From Desulfatitalea sp. BRH_c12 (GTDB taxonomy: Bacteria; Desulfobacterota; Desulfobacteria; Desulfobacterales; Desulfosarcinaceae), in NCBI GenBank assembly GCA_000961655.1, contig LADR01000043.1, forward strand, positions 1-60,258: 60,258 nucleotides of DNA, written 5' to 3'. This document shows positions 9,783 through 18,346 of the stretch, in pieces. The first letter of the stretch is position 1. Each line of letters begins with the position of its first letter. The position numbers and the translations under genes are program-made. The notes beneath the pieces are model-generated. The model was not told the DNA's origin. It ran no database searches and saw only the letters and a list, made by a program, of their open reading frames with translations.

Positions 9783-10202
9783 ATGAGGGCTTACCCCAGA
9801 GAACGCTTCTCGTCCGAAGTTGCGCTCTCCCCAGCGATGGTGGTAGAGTTCGCGAATGCTGCCGGTGATAAAAATCCAATCCACCACGACCCAGAGTTTG
9901 CTGCGACCACTCGCTTTGGGAGGCCGACAGCCAGCGGCCCTCACACTACAGCGTTATTACTTGCACTGACTGCCTCTCATTTTTCGAAGAAGGGGGCAAT
10001 GTTAGGCCTTGAGTTCTGGGTTCGATTTCGTCGGCCAATTTTCGCTGACGAAAAGATTCATCTTGAATGGATGGTAATAAAAGTAACCCCAAACGAGAAG
10101 CTGAAAGGCGAAATCGTCGAGCTACGCGGCCGAATCAAGGGCGAAGACGGCAAAACCTCTCTCGGTGCGAAAGGCCGAGTCCTAGTTACTGATAGGCTAT
10201 AA
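9783..10202 (+). CDS. MaoC-like hot-dog-fold (R)-specific hydratase
   Basis: A 139-residue single hot-dog domain of the MaoC/(R)-enoyl-CoA hydratase family. The signature hydratase loop is visible: FANAAGDKNPIHHDPEFAAT with the catalytic Asp and His (GDxNPIHxD) near residues 28-34, followed by RFGRPTASGPHTTALLL. Family members hydrate enoyl-CoA thioesters in fatty-acid or PHA metabolism. A good AAGGAG ribosome site precedes the start. There is no neighbouring acyl-CoA operon except a decayed acyl-CoA ligase tail at 17.6 kb, so the substrate cannot be inferred. Length and motif suggest an intact gene. Confidence 0.82.
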   Translation: MRAYPRERFSSEVALSPAMVVEFANAAGDKNPIHHDPEFAATTRFGRPTASGPHTTALLLALTASHFSKKGAMLGLEFWVRFRRPIFADEKIHLEWMVIKVTPNEKLKGEIVELRGRIKGEDGKTSLGAKGRVLVTDRL

Positions 10203-10458
10203 AGAACTCCGTGCTCAACTTCGCGCCGAACAAGTCCTCAAGGTCTGGCGTGCTTTGCAGGAGAGTCCGTGGTTGCTCATAAGTCGCTGTCGCGTGCCGC
10301 ACAGTTCAGTCGGCGACTACGTGCGCTTGTTAACGGCCCAAAGAACTATAGCATCGTCTTAGCCATCTGAATATTAAGAACTTCCGGGCTTACCTCATAA
10401 CGATAACCGACAAATCGACAGTTTTTCGAAATTGGTGTTAAAACCTAAAGCGCGAGCT

Positions 10459-11825
10459 ATGGTCAATTGTTGTGTATGAAGAATTTAGGCGGCGATCCGG
10501 TTTTCTTCAATACCATTGACAAACTTTACTCCTTTTATAACCTCAGCCAAGCGCTCAGGTCGATGCAGCCGAATCCATCTTTTCTGAGCGCATTCGCATA
10601 ATTTGAAAGCCATTGTTAAGACGGTATTCGCAGAAAAGCAGCCTCTTACTTTGTTTGTCCGGAGCCGAACCGTTGCAAATGTTGATTCAATAGGGTTGGT
10701 GGTCCTGATGTGCCGCCAATGCTCAGCGGGAAAATCATAAAAAATCAACAAAGAGCTATGGTCTTTTTGCAGACATTGAGCAGCTTTCGGATATTTTGCT
10801 TCATATGCGTTCACAAAGCTCTTAAAATACCGTTCTGCTTCTTCCCGATTTTCGGCCTGCCAAATCTGATGCAAGTGGGATTTCGCTTTCGACTGAAGGC
10901 TCTTTGGGAGATTGTTCAATACATTGGCGGTCTTATGAACCCAGCATCGTTGGCATTTGGACATCGGAAATACCTTGCCAATTGCTTTCCAGAAGCCCAG
11001 TGCGCCGTCCCCGACCGCAAGCCGCGGACCATTGGCAAGGCCCCTGGATTTCAGGTCTATAAGAAGCTGCGACCATGACAGCTCGCTTTCGCGAAAACCA
11101 CCCTCTATAGCTACCAGCTCTTTTTCGCCTTCGACGGTGGCTCCTACGATCACCAGAAGGCATTGTTTATCATCCATGCGAACGTTGCAGTAAACTCCAT
11201 CGACCCAGAAATAGACATGCCGTTTGCCTGACAGATCGCGCCTTTGCCATTGCTCATATTCATGTTGCCATACGGTTTTGAGTCTACTGATCGTTGCTGC
11301 AGACAAACCCGGTGCTTCTTGGCCAACCAAGGCGGATAAGGCATCGCCAAAATCGCCGGTGGAAACGCCCTTCAGGGGAAGCAACTGTTCCATGCTCCGA
11401 GTTTTACGCAAATACGGAGGCAATATGGCAGAACAAAAATGCACCCTTTTCGATGCCTTCTGGTGACGATCCCTTATTCTTGGTGCGCTTGCCGGTATTG
11501 GGCCAATGCCGGTCTGAATCTGGCGTTCAGGCAGATAGCCATTGCGGACAACCCTTTGATGCCCCTGTTGATCCCTTAGTTCTTTGTATTGATTAAGAAA
11601 TGTTTCTATTTCGGTCTCCAGTGCCTGGGCTAACAAGTTCCTGGCTCCTTGGCGTAAGATCTGAGAAATAGGGTCGTCAACAAAGGTGTCTGGTTTTTTG
11701 ATTTCGATTACGTTATCTTTGCTCATGGTGCGTGTATCCTTTCCATTTCGGTGGCCGGTAGACTGTCGGGAAACAATCAACCGGAGGATACACCACCTAT
11801 TTTCCTAAACACAACTTTCGATCAT
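10459..11825 (-). mobile_element. IS256-family element, copy 2 (complete)
   Basis: Complete element with both ends inside the window. The left end reads ATGGTCAATTGTTGTGT; the right end, read inwards on the other strand, reads ATGATCGAAAGTTGTGT, an imperfect inverted repeat of about 17 bases. Those boundaries were set by where copies 1, 2 and 3 stop matching. I could not find a convincing 8-9 base target duplication, consistent with an old insertion or later rearrangement. Confidence 0.8.
10485..11726 (-). CDS. IS256-family transposase, 3-residue deletion
   Basis: Paralogue of the transposase at 5-1255, starting at the equivalent MSKDNVIEIKK (an in-frame upstream ATG at 11780 would add 18 unrelated residues and lies in the IS end). 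The DDE motifs WVDGVYCNVR, VGDGALGFWKA and NPIESTFATVR are all present. Relative to copy 1 it lacks three residues (WLY) in the stretch MEQLLPWLYLKGVSTGDF, an in-frame 9-base loss in a conserved helix, so activity is uncertain. Sequence divergence from copy 1 is spread along the gene, so these are different isoforms, not recent duplicates. Confidence 0.88.
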   Translation of the reverse strand: MSKDNVIEIKKPDTFVDDPISQILRQGARNLLAQALETEIETFLNQYKELRDQQGHQRVVRNGYLPERQIQTGIGPIPASAPRIRDRHQKASKRVHFCSAILPPYLRKTRSMEQLLPLKGVSTGDFGDALSALVGQEAPGLSAATISRLKTVWQHEYEQWQRRDLSGKRHVYFWVDGVYCNVRMDDKQCLLVIVGATVEGEKELVAIEGGFRESELSWSQLLIDLKSRGLANGPRLAVGDGALGFWKAIGKVFPMSKCQRCWVHKTANVLNNLPKSLQSKAKSHLHQIWQAENREEAERYFKSFVNAYEAKYPKAAQCLQKDHSSLLIFYDFPAEHWRHIRTTNPIESTFATVRLRTNKVRGCFSANTVLTMAFKLCECAQKRWIRLHRPERLAEVIKGVKFVNGIEENRIAA

Positions 11826-12087
11826 ATCTCCGCTAAAGCGCTCTCTGCGGCAGATCTTTTTTGTTCTCAAGCCCCCGTGGAAGTTTCTGCTTATATTAAC
11901 GGACATCGCTGGCGATCTCCTTAATCACACCGAAAAGCCTCAGAGTCCTACTGTCGAGGATTTGTGCGACGGATATCAACAAACTCCCAAAAATGAGGGG
12001 CTACATCACATTGAGCATTTATTTGTGGCCCTGCTCACAATATTGATTAAGCTTTTGAACCGAACAGAGCCACTGTGATAAAGGATC
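11826..12087. other. Intergenic between IS256 copy 2 and HU gene
   Basis: About 260 bases. No open frame with a ribosome site and no repeat was recognised. Confidence 0.35.
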
Positions 12088-12369
12088 TTAACTGTTTATC
12101 CGAGCCCTCAGTTTTCCTGACCCTTTGAAGGTCACCACTTTTCTTGCATCCAGCATGAGTGTTTCGCCAGTTGCTGGATTCCGGCCTTTCCGTTGCGCTT
12201 TATTATGGACAGAGAATTTGCCAAAACCGGAAACGAGGATATCGTCGCCTGATGCCAGAGTGGATTTCATAATTTCTATTAGCACTTCAAGGATTTCAAT
12301 AGCTTGTGCCTTTGTATAACCGTTCTGATCCGTGAGGGATTTTATAATCTCGGCTTTAGTCAGTGACAT
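12088..12369 (-). CDS. HU/IHF-family DNA-bending protein (paralogue 1)
   Basis: A 93-residue member of the bacterial histone-like family, closest in look to IHF alpha. It has the N-terminal helices (TKAEIIKSLTDQNGYTKAQA), the GFGKF turn, and the DNA-arm signature GRNPATGETLML followed by the C-terminal KVVTFKGSGKLR. The start at 12369 is chosen because GGAG lies about 7 bases upstream and the family begins there; the longer open frame adds 12 unconserved residues. About 88% identical to the protein at 58167-58448. It could serve plasmid replication or transposition as an accessory bender. Confidence 0.93.
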   Translation of the reverse strand: MSLTKAEIIKSLTDQNGYTKAQAIEILEVLIEIMKSTLASGDDILVSGFGKFSVHNKAQRKGRNPATGETLMLDARKVVTFKGSGKLRARINS

Positions 12370-12474
12370 ATCCACTCCATAGTTGAAATTCAATTTTGCA
12401 TTCATTGCCAGTCGAAAATTTATATGTCAAGAATTCAGTGTGTTGATAGCCATTGATTTTATGAACTGGTAGTC

Positions 12475-12960
12475 AGAGGACTACCAAAAAGGAAAAGCGG
12501 ACATTGTGGAAGTGCGCCCTGCTTCGAGATGAGGACCATGCTGTGGGCCAGTATCGTGCCAGCAGCCTGATGAAAAAGGCTGGCATTGCAGTCAAGCAAC
12601 GCAAACGGTTACCGATTTGCAGCAAAATGCATTGGAAGAAAGCCCGGCTGCAAAAAAATTTATACCGATAGTGCATCAGGGGTAAAGCCGAACGCCCGAC
12701 GCTCAATGAAGACCGGGGATTTATCCGCAAAGGAGATCGCCTGGTTGTGTGGCGGCTGATTCGGAGAGCGATTCCTTGGTTGAGGGGTCGAGGAAAACCG
12801 AAAGATCGGCTTCATTAATCTCCAGGAGGGGATCAACACTACAACCTTTTACGGGCGTTTGGTTTGGGCTCTCTCCGAATTTGAGCGTAACCTAATCAGG
12901 GAAAGGACATGAGCCGGGCTTGCCATTGGAAGGGATAGGGGCAGGATGAGTGGGTTTTTT
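12475..12960 (+). pseudogene. Chimeric remnant: IS3-type OrfB piece joined to serine resolvase
   Basis: The first part (QYRASSLMKKAGIAVKQRKR) resembles the helix-turn-helix region of IS3-family OrfB; it runs directly into serine resolvase/invertase sequence (alkGC region, ASGVKAERPTLNE, FIRKGDRLVVWRL, SLSEFERDLIRER-like end). Multiple frameshifts and stops break it. The catalytic N-terminal Ser region is absent. The same chimera with the same junction occurs at 58800-59310, so the fusion predates the duplication of this block. Confidence 0.7.
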
Positions 12961-13009
12961 GTTGAAAGCAGCTTTTTACCAATGGTAGGAAATGGAACCG
13001 GAGATGTGA

Positions 13010-14600
13010 ATGGCAAAGATGAAAAAGAACAATGACAAGGATGAGCCTTTAGAGAAGCAATTGTAGAAAGCGGCCGACAAGCTACGCAAAAATATCGATG
13101 CGGCCGAATACAAACACATCGTGTGGGGATTGATCTTTCTACGATATATTTCGGATGCCTTTGTTGTATCAGAAATTGAAGAGCGGCGAGGGGGAATATG
13201 TCGGGGCTGATCCGGAGGATAAGGACGAGTACAAGGCGGAGAATATCTTTTTCGTGCCCGAGGTCGCCCGTTGGTCGTTTTTGCAATCCAGGGCCAAGTT
13301 GCCGGATATCGGCAAGAAGGTGGACGAGGCCATGGATGCCATTGAAAAGGACAACCCGTCGCTCAAGGATGTGCTGCCCAAGGTGTTTGCCCGGGGCAAT
13401 CTGGACCCCACCAACACTTGGGTGGGTTGATCGACCTGGTGGGCAACATCGCCCTGGGAGAGGCCAAGGACCGCAGCGCCGATATGTTGGGCCACGTGTT
13501 TGAATATTTTTTGGGGGAGTTTGCCCTGGCCGAGGGCAAAAAGGGGGGACAGTTCTATACGCCGAGCAGCGTGGTGGAACTGCTGGTGGAGATGCTGGAG
13601 CCTTACAAGGACCGGGTGCTTGAGCCTTGCTGCGGTTCGGACGGCATGTTTGTGCAGCCGGAAAAGTTTGTGGCTGGCCACCAGGGCAAGGTGAACGACA
13701 TCTCCATTTACGGCCAGGAGAGCTACCACACCACCTGGCGCTTGTGCCCGCATGAACCTGGCCATCCGGGGCATCGACAGCTCCCAGGTCAAGTGGAACA
13801 ACGAGGGTTCCTTTTTAAACGACAGCCACAAGGATCTGAAGGCCCAATTATGTGATCGCAATCCGCCCTATAACGACATCGATTGGAGCGGGGACCAACT
13901 CAAAACAGACGGACGCTGGAAACACGGCACGCCGCCCGCCGGCAGCGCCAACTACGCCTGGATTCAACACTTCCTCTACCACCTGAGCCCCAGCGGTCAG
14001 GCCGGCTTTGTGCTGGCCAAGGGATCGCTCACCTCAAAATCCTCGGGCGAAGGTGATATCCGCAAATCCCTGATCGAAGCCCGCCTGGTAGACTGCATTG
14101 TCAATCTGCCGGCAAAACTCTTTTTGAACACCCAGATTCCCGCCTGTCTCTGGTGAGACGCAACAAGGCCAATGGCAAGTTCCGCAACCGGATCGATGAA
14201 ATTCTTTTCATCGACGCACGCAACATGGGCCACCTGATCAATAGAAGGACCAAGGAGTTTTCCGACGAGGACATCGCCGCCATTGCCGGCACCTATCACA
14301 ACTGGCGCGCAACCCGGACGGTGACTATGAGGATGCCAAAGGGTTTTGCAACTCCGCGTCCATCGGGCGGGTGCGCGAATTGGACTATGTGCTCACGCCG
14401 GGGCGCTATGTGGGCTTGGCCGATGAAGAGGATGATTTCGATATTAAGAAGCGGTTCGCCCAATTGAAAGCGGAGTTTGAGGCGCAGTTAAATGAGGAGG
14501 TACGATTGAACCATGGTAATTTTGGAGAATTTGGGGAAGGTGAAGATCGATGGCTAAAATCGAGGTCCAGGGTAAAGAAATTACCGTCATTTAAACAGAT
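13010..14600 (+). pseudogene. hsdM: Type I restriction-modification methylase HsdM, multiply broken
   Basis: The frames add up to an HsdM N6-adenine methyltransferase: start MAKMKKNNDKDEPLEKQL, TAG at 13064 where family members usually have Trp, then [20 protein letters not shown], a frame change near 13155 ([20 protein letters not shown]), another near 13425 ([20 protein letters not shown]), SAM-binding motif I as [10 protein letters not shown] near 13625, a frame change near 13745, catalytic motif IV as NPPYND near 13863, and further breaks near 14156 and 14310. At least five lesions mean no active enzyme. No hsdS or hsdR is present. Confidence 0.88.
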
Positions 14601-14958
14601 CAACAGGATTACATCTCCTTGACCGATATGGTTCGAAACATTGAAAATGGGCCTGCCTTTGATTGAAAAATGGCTGCGGAACAAGAACACCATCGAATTT
14701 CTCGGCATCTGGGAGGAGATCTACAACCCGGATTTTATTTCCCCCAAACTCGAGGGAATTAGAAATCAGGCTGGATTAAACCGGTTCGTATTTTCGGTCA
14801 AACAGTGGGTCGCCAATATCAAATAAAAAGGAATTATCCCCAAGGGCGGCCGCTATGGCGGCACCTATGCCCACAAGGATATTGCCTTTGAGTTTGCCGC
14901 ATGGATTTCATCCCAATTCAAGCTTTATCTCATTAAGGAGTTTCAGCGCCTTAATAAT
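14550..14958 (+). pseudogene. KilA-N domain protein remnant
   Basis: Reads MAKIEVQGKEITVI, then a stop, then QDYISLTDMVRNIENGPA, a frame change, and IEKWLRNKNTIEFLGIWEEI, FSVKQWV, a stop, then GGRYGGTYAHKDIAFEFAAW and ISSQFKLYLIKEFQRL. This is the KilA-N DNA-binding domain architecture seen in proteins often found inside type I R-M loci. Two in-frame stops and one frame change, plus loss of the C-terminus at about 14958, make it a pseudogene. It is continuous with the hsdM decay zone. Confidence 0.78.
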
Positions 14959-14980
14959 TGGGCAGATCAAGTTTTATGTA

Positions 14981-15009
14981 TTGCTTACGGCCGATTAGCG
15001 GGATAACAT
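14981..15009 (+). promoter_or_regulatory. Possible promoter of the peptide/radical SAM cassette
   Basis: TTGCTT at 14981-14986 and TAACAT at 15004-15009 are separated by 17 bases and sit about 60 bases upstream of the peptide start. The -10 is only a moderate match, and another pair (TTGATG with TAATAA, further right) is possible. It lies just past the KilA-N remnant. Confidence 0.3.
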
Positions 15010-15070
15010 TATGCAATGTTGATGCTATTTTATAGCAAAAGTAATAATAACATGAAAGGAGGTGAAAAAA

Positions 15071-15187
15071 ATGAGTTACCAAAAACCTGTAATCTTGGCA
15101 CAAGGTACTGCACAAATGGCAGAATGTAGACCGAATAGTAAACCGAGTGGGAGACCTTGTAAACCACCGGGGCCAAGCGGCCGCTAA
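15071..15187 (+). CDS. Candidate RiPP precursor peptide (38 aa)
   Basis: A very short gene with an ideal ribosome site, AAAGGAGGTG at 15055-15064, six bases before the ATG. It encodes 38 residues: a leader-like MSYQKPVILAQGTAQMAE and a core-like C19-R-P-N-S-K-P-S-G-R-P-C30-K-P-P-G-P-S-G-R38. The core has two Cys ten residues apart (positions 19 and 30), many Pro, and basic residues throughout, with no acidic residue after E18. KP-x-I/V-L near the N-terminus is a common leader pattern for peptides handled by PqqD-type recognition domains. It is followed by a terminator-like hairpin and then the maturase. The link to the maturase is by position; precursor identity and modification are inference. 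Confidence 0.75.
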   Translation: MSYQKPVILAQGTAQMAECRPNSKPSGRPCKPPGPSGR

Positions 15188-15204
15188 GTGGACAATTTTA
15201 TCAA

Positions 15205-15245
15205 GGGCGACCATGCTGTACAAATAGCATCGTCGCCCAATTTTT
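15205..15245 (+). terminator. Intrinsic terminator/attenuator between peptide and maturase
   Basis: GGGCGAC (15205-15211) pairs with GTCGCCC (15232-15238), then after one mismatch ATGCT (15213-15217) pairs with AGCAT (15226-15230) around an 8-base loop, followed by AATTTTT. The stem is 12 pairs with a U tract, 17 bases after the peptide stop and 16 before the maturase start. Partial read-through would give many peptide copies per enzyme, the arrangement known for many RiPP clusters. Confidence 0.82.
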
Positions 15246-15260
15246 GCGGAGAATATCGCG

Positions 15261-16745
15261 ATGTATTTTAAGCAAAAATCAAGTATTATATTCAGAAATT
15301 ATGAGTCTTTTGGTTATATAACGGACAATCGAAATTTCGGGTATAAAAAAGCGGATAATAACGGAAATGACATTGGAGATAAAATTGTATCACAAAGCGG
15401 GGCAGTATTTTTGTCGGTTTTAGGTACAGAACCTCAAACGCTTGATGAAATCGCAAAACAAATAAATATGCATTTTACAAACGCAGACGTTGAAACAATA
15501 AAGAACGATGCTAGAGAATTTTATAGCATACTTGAGCAGGATGGATTTATTGTATCTGGGGAAACTTTACAGGAATGCGATGAAAAAGACTCGAGATTTT
15601 CGTATAGGAATTTGAAACCAAAAAACGAAATAAATACTTGTTATTATAATGCTAAAAGTCCTGAAAAGACCACACAGGAATTTTTAGATGAATACTTTCA
15701 AGACGAACCTCAGCTAACAAATTTACACATAGAAATTACAAGCAAGTGCAACGAAAGATGCGTGCATTGTTATATCCCACATGAAAACAAAGTAAACCAT
15801 ATCAAAACTGATTTATTTTACAGTATTTTAGAGCAATGTAAAGAAATGAAGGTATTGCATTTGACGCTAACGGGTGGCGAACCGATGTTGCACAAAAACT
15901 TCGTTGATTTTCTAAAAAAATGCAAAGATTATAACTTGTCTGTAAATGTTCTCAGTAATTTAACTTTACTAACCGGTGAAATTATTGAAGAAATGAAAGC
16001 AAATCGTCTTTTAGGTGTTCAAGTATCATTATACTCAATGGATTCCAAAATTCATGACACAATAACCCAAACAAAAGGAAGTTTTGAAAAAACTAAAAAT
16101 GCAATTTTGAAACTGAAAGAAAATGATGTGCCTCTGCAAATTAGCTGCCCAATAATCAAGCCAAATAAAAACTGCTATAAAGATGTTTTGAAATGGGCGA
16201 AAATACATAATTTCCATATTGGATGTGATTATATCATAATAGGAAGATGTGACTATACAACACAAAATCTGAGAAGTCGTCTATCAATTAATGATATCAA
16301 GGAAGTGATTAACGAAAAAATTGTTGATGAACCAAGATTTTTAGAATTGATGGAAAAGGAATCTGAGAAGAAAAAGAATATTACACCAGATGATATTGTT
16401 TGTAGCGTTTGTCATTCATCCATTTGTATAGCAGACAATGGAAATGTATATCCATGTGCTGGTTGGCAGGGTTATGTTGTTGGTAATGTAAACGAAACAT
16501 CCCTCAAAACCATTTGGGATAATTCAAAAAATGTACAATATTTGAGAGGATTGCGCAAACGAGATTTCCCAAAATGTATTGAATGTTTTGAAAAAGATTA
16601 TTGTACTATGTGTATGGTTAGAAATGCAAACGAACACCCTTTAGGAAATCCATTAGAAGTTAATGAATTTTTTTGTAATATAGCAAAATTATATAAAGAA
16701 ATGATACTTAATAGAAACAAAACTATAATTTTTCAGGGCAATTGA
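15261..16745 (+). CDS. Radical SAM/SPASM peptide maturase with PqqD-like domain
   Basis: A 494-residue radical SAM enzyme. Residues about 45-100 (SQSGAVFLSVLGTEPQTLDE ... FYSILEQDGFIV) look like a PqqD/RRE peptide-recognition domain. The [4Fe-4S] SAM-binding motif CNERCVHC (CX3CX2C) is near residue 168, followed by LTGGEPMLHKNF. The C-terminal SPASM region has paired Cys sets: CSVCHSSICIADNGNVYPCAGW and CIECFEKDYCTMC, with a late Cys in EFFCNIAKLY, for auxiliary clusters. Such enzymes install thioether, C-C or epimer changes on ribosomal peptides. GCGGAG lies about 9 bases before the ATG. The gene is far more AT-rich than its neighbours, a sign of recent transfer. No protease or exporter gene follows. 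Confidence 0.92.
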   Translation: MYFKQKSSIIFRNYESFGYITDNRNFGYKKADNNGNDIGDKIVSQSGAVFLSVLGTEPQTLDEIAKQINMHFTNADVETIKNDAREFYSILEQDGFIVSGETLQECDEKDSRFSYRNLKPKNEINTCYYNAKSPEKTTQEFLDEYFQDEPQLTNLHIEITSKCNERCVHCYIPHENKVNHIKTDLFYSILEQCKEMKVLHLTLTGGEPMLHKNFVDFLKKCKDYNLSVNVLSNLTLLTGEIIEEMKANRLLGVQVSLYSMDSKIHDTITQTKGSFEKTKNAILKLKENDVPLQISCPIIKPNKNCYKDVLKWAKIHNFHIGCDYIIIGRCDYTTQNLRSRLSINDIKEVINEKIVDEPRFLELMEKESEKKKNITPDDIVCSVCHSSICIADNGNVYPCAGWQGYVVGNVNETSLKTIWDNSKNVQYLRGLRKRDFPKCIECFEKDYCTMCMVRNANEHPLGNPLEVNEFFCNIAKLYKEMILNRNKTIIFQGN

Positions 16746-17083
16746 TAGAGCATTTTTAAATGTTCGGGCAAATTCCCGATAAATTGAACCTGTAAACGAG
16801 CTGAGATCATCTGTGTCATGATGCGGGTTGAGCACACAAAGGTTGGCCTATGGTAAGGGAGAGCCTTGCTTAAAACTGATGGTCAGGTGATCGCACGATT
16901 TTAAGACCATGCCATGTAGAGGCCATAAAGTTGACATAATATCATGCTCAAAATCTTCATAATGTTTTAATTATACAGTCATTTATGAAAGTTTACATAA
17001 GATTCCTTATCAGACGTTGTAGCTTGAAGTCCGACAAGGCCTTTTTGCACCTGGCCGTGCTCACGAAATCTTAATCACGCCCA
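16746..17083. other. Intergenic after maturase
   Basis: About 340 bases. A small hairpin (TCGGG/CCCGA, 16764-16779) lies just after the maturase stop but has no good U tract. Otherwise nothing recognised. Confidence 0.35.
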
Positions 17084-17428
17084 TTAAGCCTTTGCAGTCT
17101 CGACCGCGCCTGAGCTCGAATTTTGCACGATCTTGGCCTTGTCAATACCTTTGCCAGCCTGTTGCTGCGGGTTTTCGGTCACGTTCAATTTGTCTCTGAG
17201 TTTCCCAGACCATTTGAATGCTACGACTTTGCGAGAGGAAATCTCCAAATCCGATCCGGTTGCCGGATTATGGCCGCGGCGCTTAACCTTGCTTTTTACA
17301 CAGAATTTGCCAAGACCGCTCACCAGCACATCATCGCCGGCCTCTAAGGTCCGCTTGATGATTTCGATGAGGCCTTCGACGGCCATTGTGCTTTTCTTTA
17401 ATCCGAATCCGCTCTGTTCGGCTACCAT
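17084..17428 (-). pseudogene. HU/IHF-family protein with missing start and C-terminal tail
   Basis: The frame encodes an HU/IHF fold (EGLIEIIKRTLEAGDDVLVS, GLGKFCVKSKVKRRGHNPAT) followed by a 30-residue low-complexity tail. The first Met (17428) falls inside helix 1. The frame continues upstream through coding-looking residues (SQTPAEAQIIE) to a TAA near 17540, but no ATG, GTG or TTG lies in that stretch, so the native start has been lost or is unusual. Gln/Ser-rich tail residues are not typical of HU. It is divergent from the two 93-residue HU paralogues in the window. A truncated but expressed protein is possible. Confidence 0.65.
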
Positions 17429-17592
17429 TTCAATGATTTGCGCTTCGGCCGGAGTCTGTGAAAGGTAACGTTTCGACTCCTCAATGGCCCCAGGGGTATC
17501 TGGGGCGCCCGGCTTCTTGTGGCCGGCTAAGCGATCTTCGGGTTAAGAGCCGCCAAGCGGTCCAGAGCGGCAATCCAAAGATGGCGAATTAA

Positions 17593-17731
17593 TTATGAAA
17601 TAAGGACATCTTTCCCTTCCCAATATTTTTTCCGCAAATCTTTTTTCAGCATTTTGCCAATCGGATTTCGGGGAATGGCTTCGGCAAAATCAACTGATTT
17701 TGGCACCTTGAATCCGGCCAGGCGCTGCTCC
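17593..17731 (-). pseudogene. Acyl-CoA ligase C-terminal fragment
   Basis: The minus strand reads [40 protein letters not shown] and ends DVLIS. This is the A10 region of AMP-dependent acyl-CoA synthetases, with the catalytic Lys in PIGKMLKK. Nothing else of the 500-residue enzyme remains; the upstream side turns directly into AT-rich non-coding DNA. A chromosomal gene tail captured by rearrangement. Confidence 0.8.
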
Positions 17732-17872
17732 TATAATAGGTTGATATTATATCGTTTAATTATCACAGCAGCAGTAAATTAGCAAGAAGTATTTCATAAT
17801 TTATTGTATCATTTCAAATAGTTGAATTTGACGACTTTTTACGAGGCCATCTTATTTGACCACATCAGTATT

Positions 17873-18346
17873 CTACTGAATTCTTTTCTTTAATCGTGGA
17901 TCAATATAAAGGCTTTGCGCTTTTCCTGTTTTTAGATCAGCAAAATCGGGGTGTAAAGGATTCAAAATGAAATTTTTATCCTGTGGCACTATTGATGATG
18001 GCACCTGCAATACCATGCTTTGTTTTTCATCTATCCAAATCCTTCCCATTTTTTGGGTTTGATCTGCGACTGGTAGGATTGACCAGTGGGTTGGCAGCGT
18101 TTCTTCTGGCCAAGCGATTACTTGGCTTTCTTCGAACGAGACAGGGATAGCTACGAAATTTTGGATATCTGCATCTTCATCCAGGTGCACGATCAGTTCC
18201 AGGATTGATAGGGACAGACTTTCGGCGGCATATACGGCGGAATATCCTGGTGGGTTCCAACGGCCACCGAACAATTTGGCGCCCTCGCCTGAAAAAGCGG
18301 TCGCCGCAAATCGTTTTTCAACGATGCGCCAGGCAGTGATTGTCAT
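17873..18346 (-). CDS. RES-domain toxin of a RES-Xre toxin-antitoxin pair
   Basis: A 157-residue RES protein. RES toxins act on NAD+ in the cytoplasm and stop growth. The family signature is visible: Arg in WRIVEKRF near residue 6, GGRWNPPGYSAVYAAES around residues 27-43, Glu/Ser in LSLSILELIVHL, and a late LNPLHPDFADL segment. Its ATG overlaps the stop of the upstream antitoxin by four bases (18343-18346), the usual coupling. It is intact and of normal length. On this plasmid the pair would act in maintenance; that role is inferred. Confidence 0.92.
   Translation of the reverse strand: MTITAWRIVEKRFAATAFSGEGAKLFGGRWNPPGYSAVYAAESLSLSILELIVHLDEDADIQNFVAIPVSFEESQVIAWPEETLPTHWSILPVADQTQKMGRIWIDEKQSMVLQVPSSIVPQDKNFILNPLHPDFADLKTGKAQSLYIDPRLKKRIQ

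Noticed and set aside
1-11826. IS256 copies 1 and 2 as a composite transposon
   Set aside because: The two copies are too divergent, and no shared target duplication around the pair is visible.
15261-16745. Radical SAM protein as a non-peptide enzyme (for example haem or cofactor synthesis)
   Set aside because: The PqqD-like front, SPASM layout and adjacent small peptide gene with its own terminator fit a peptide maturase better; kept as a possible alternative.
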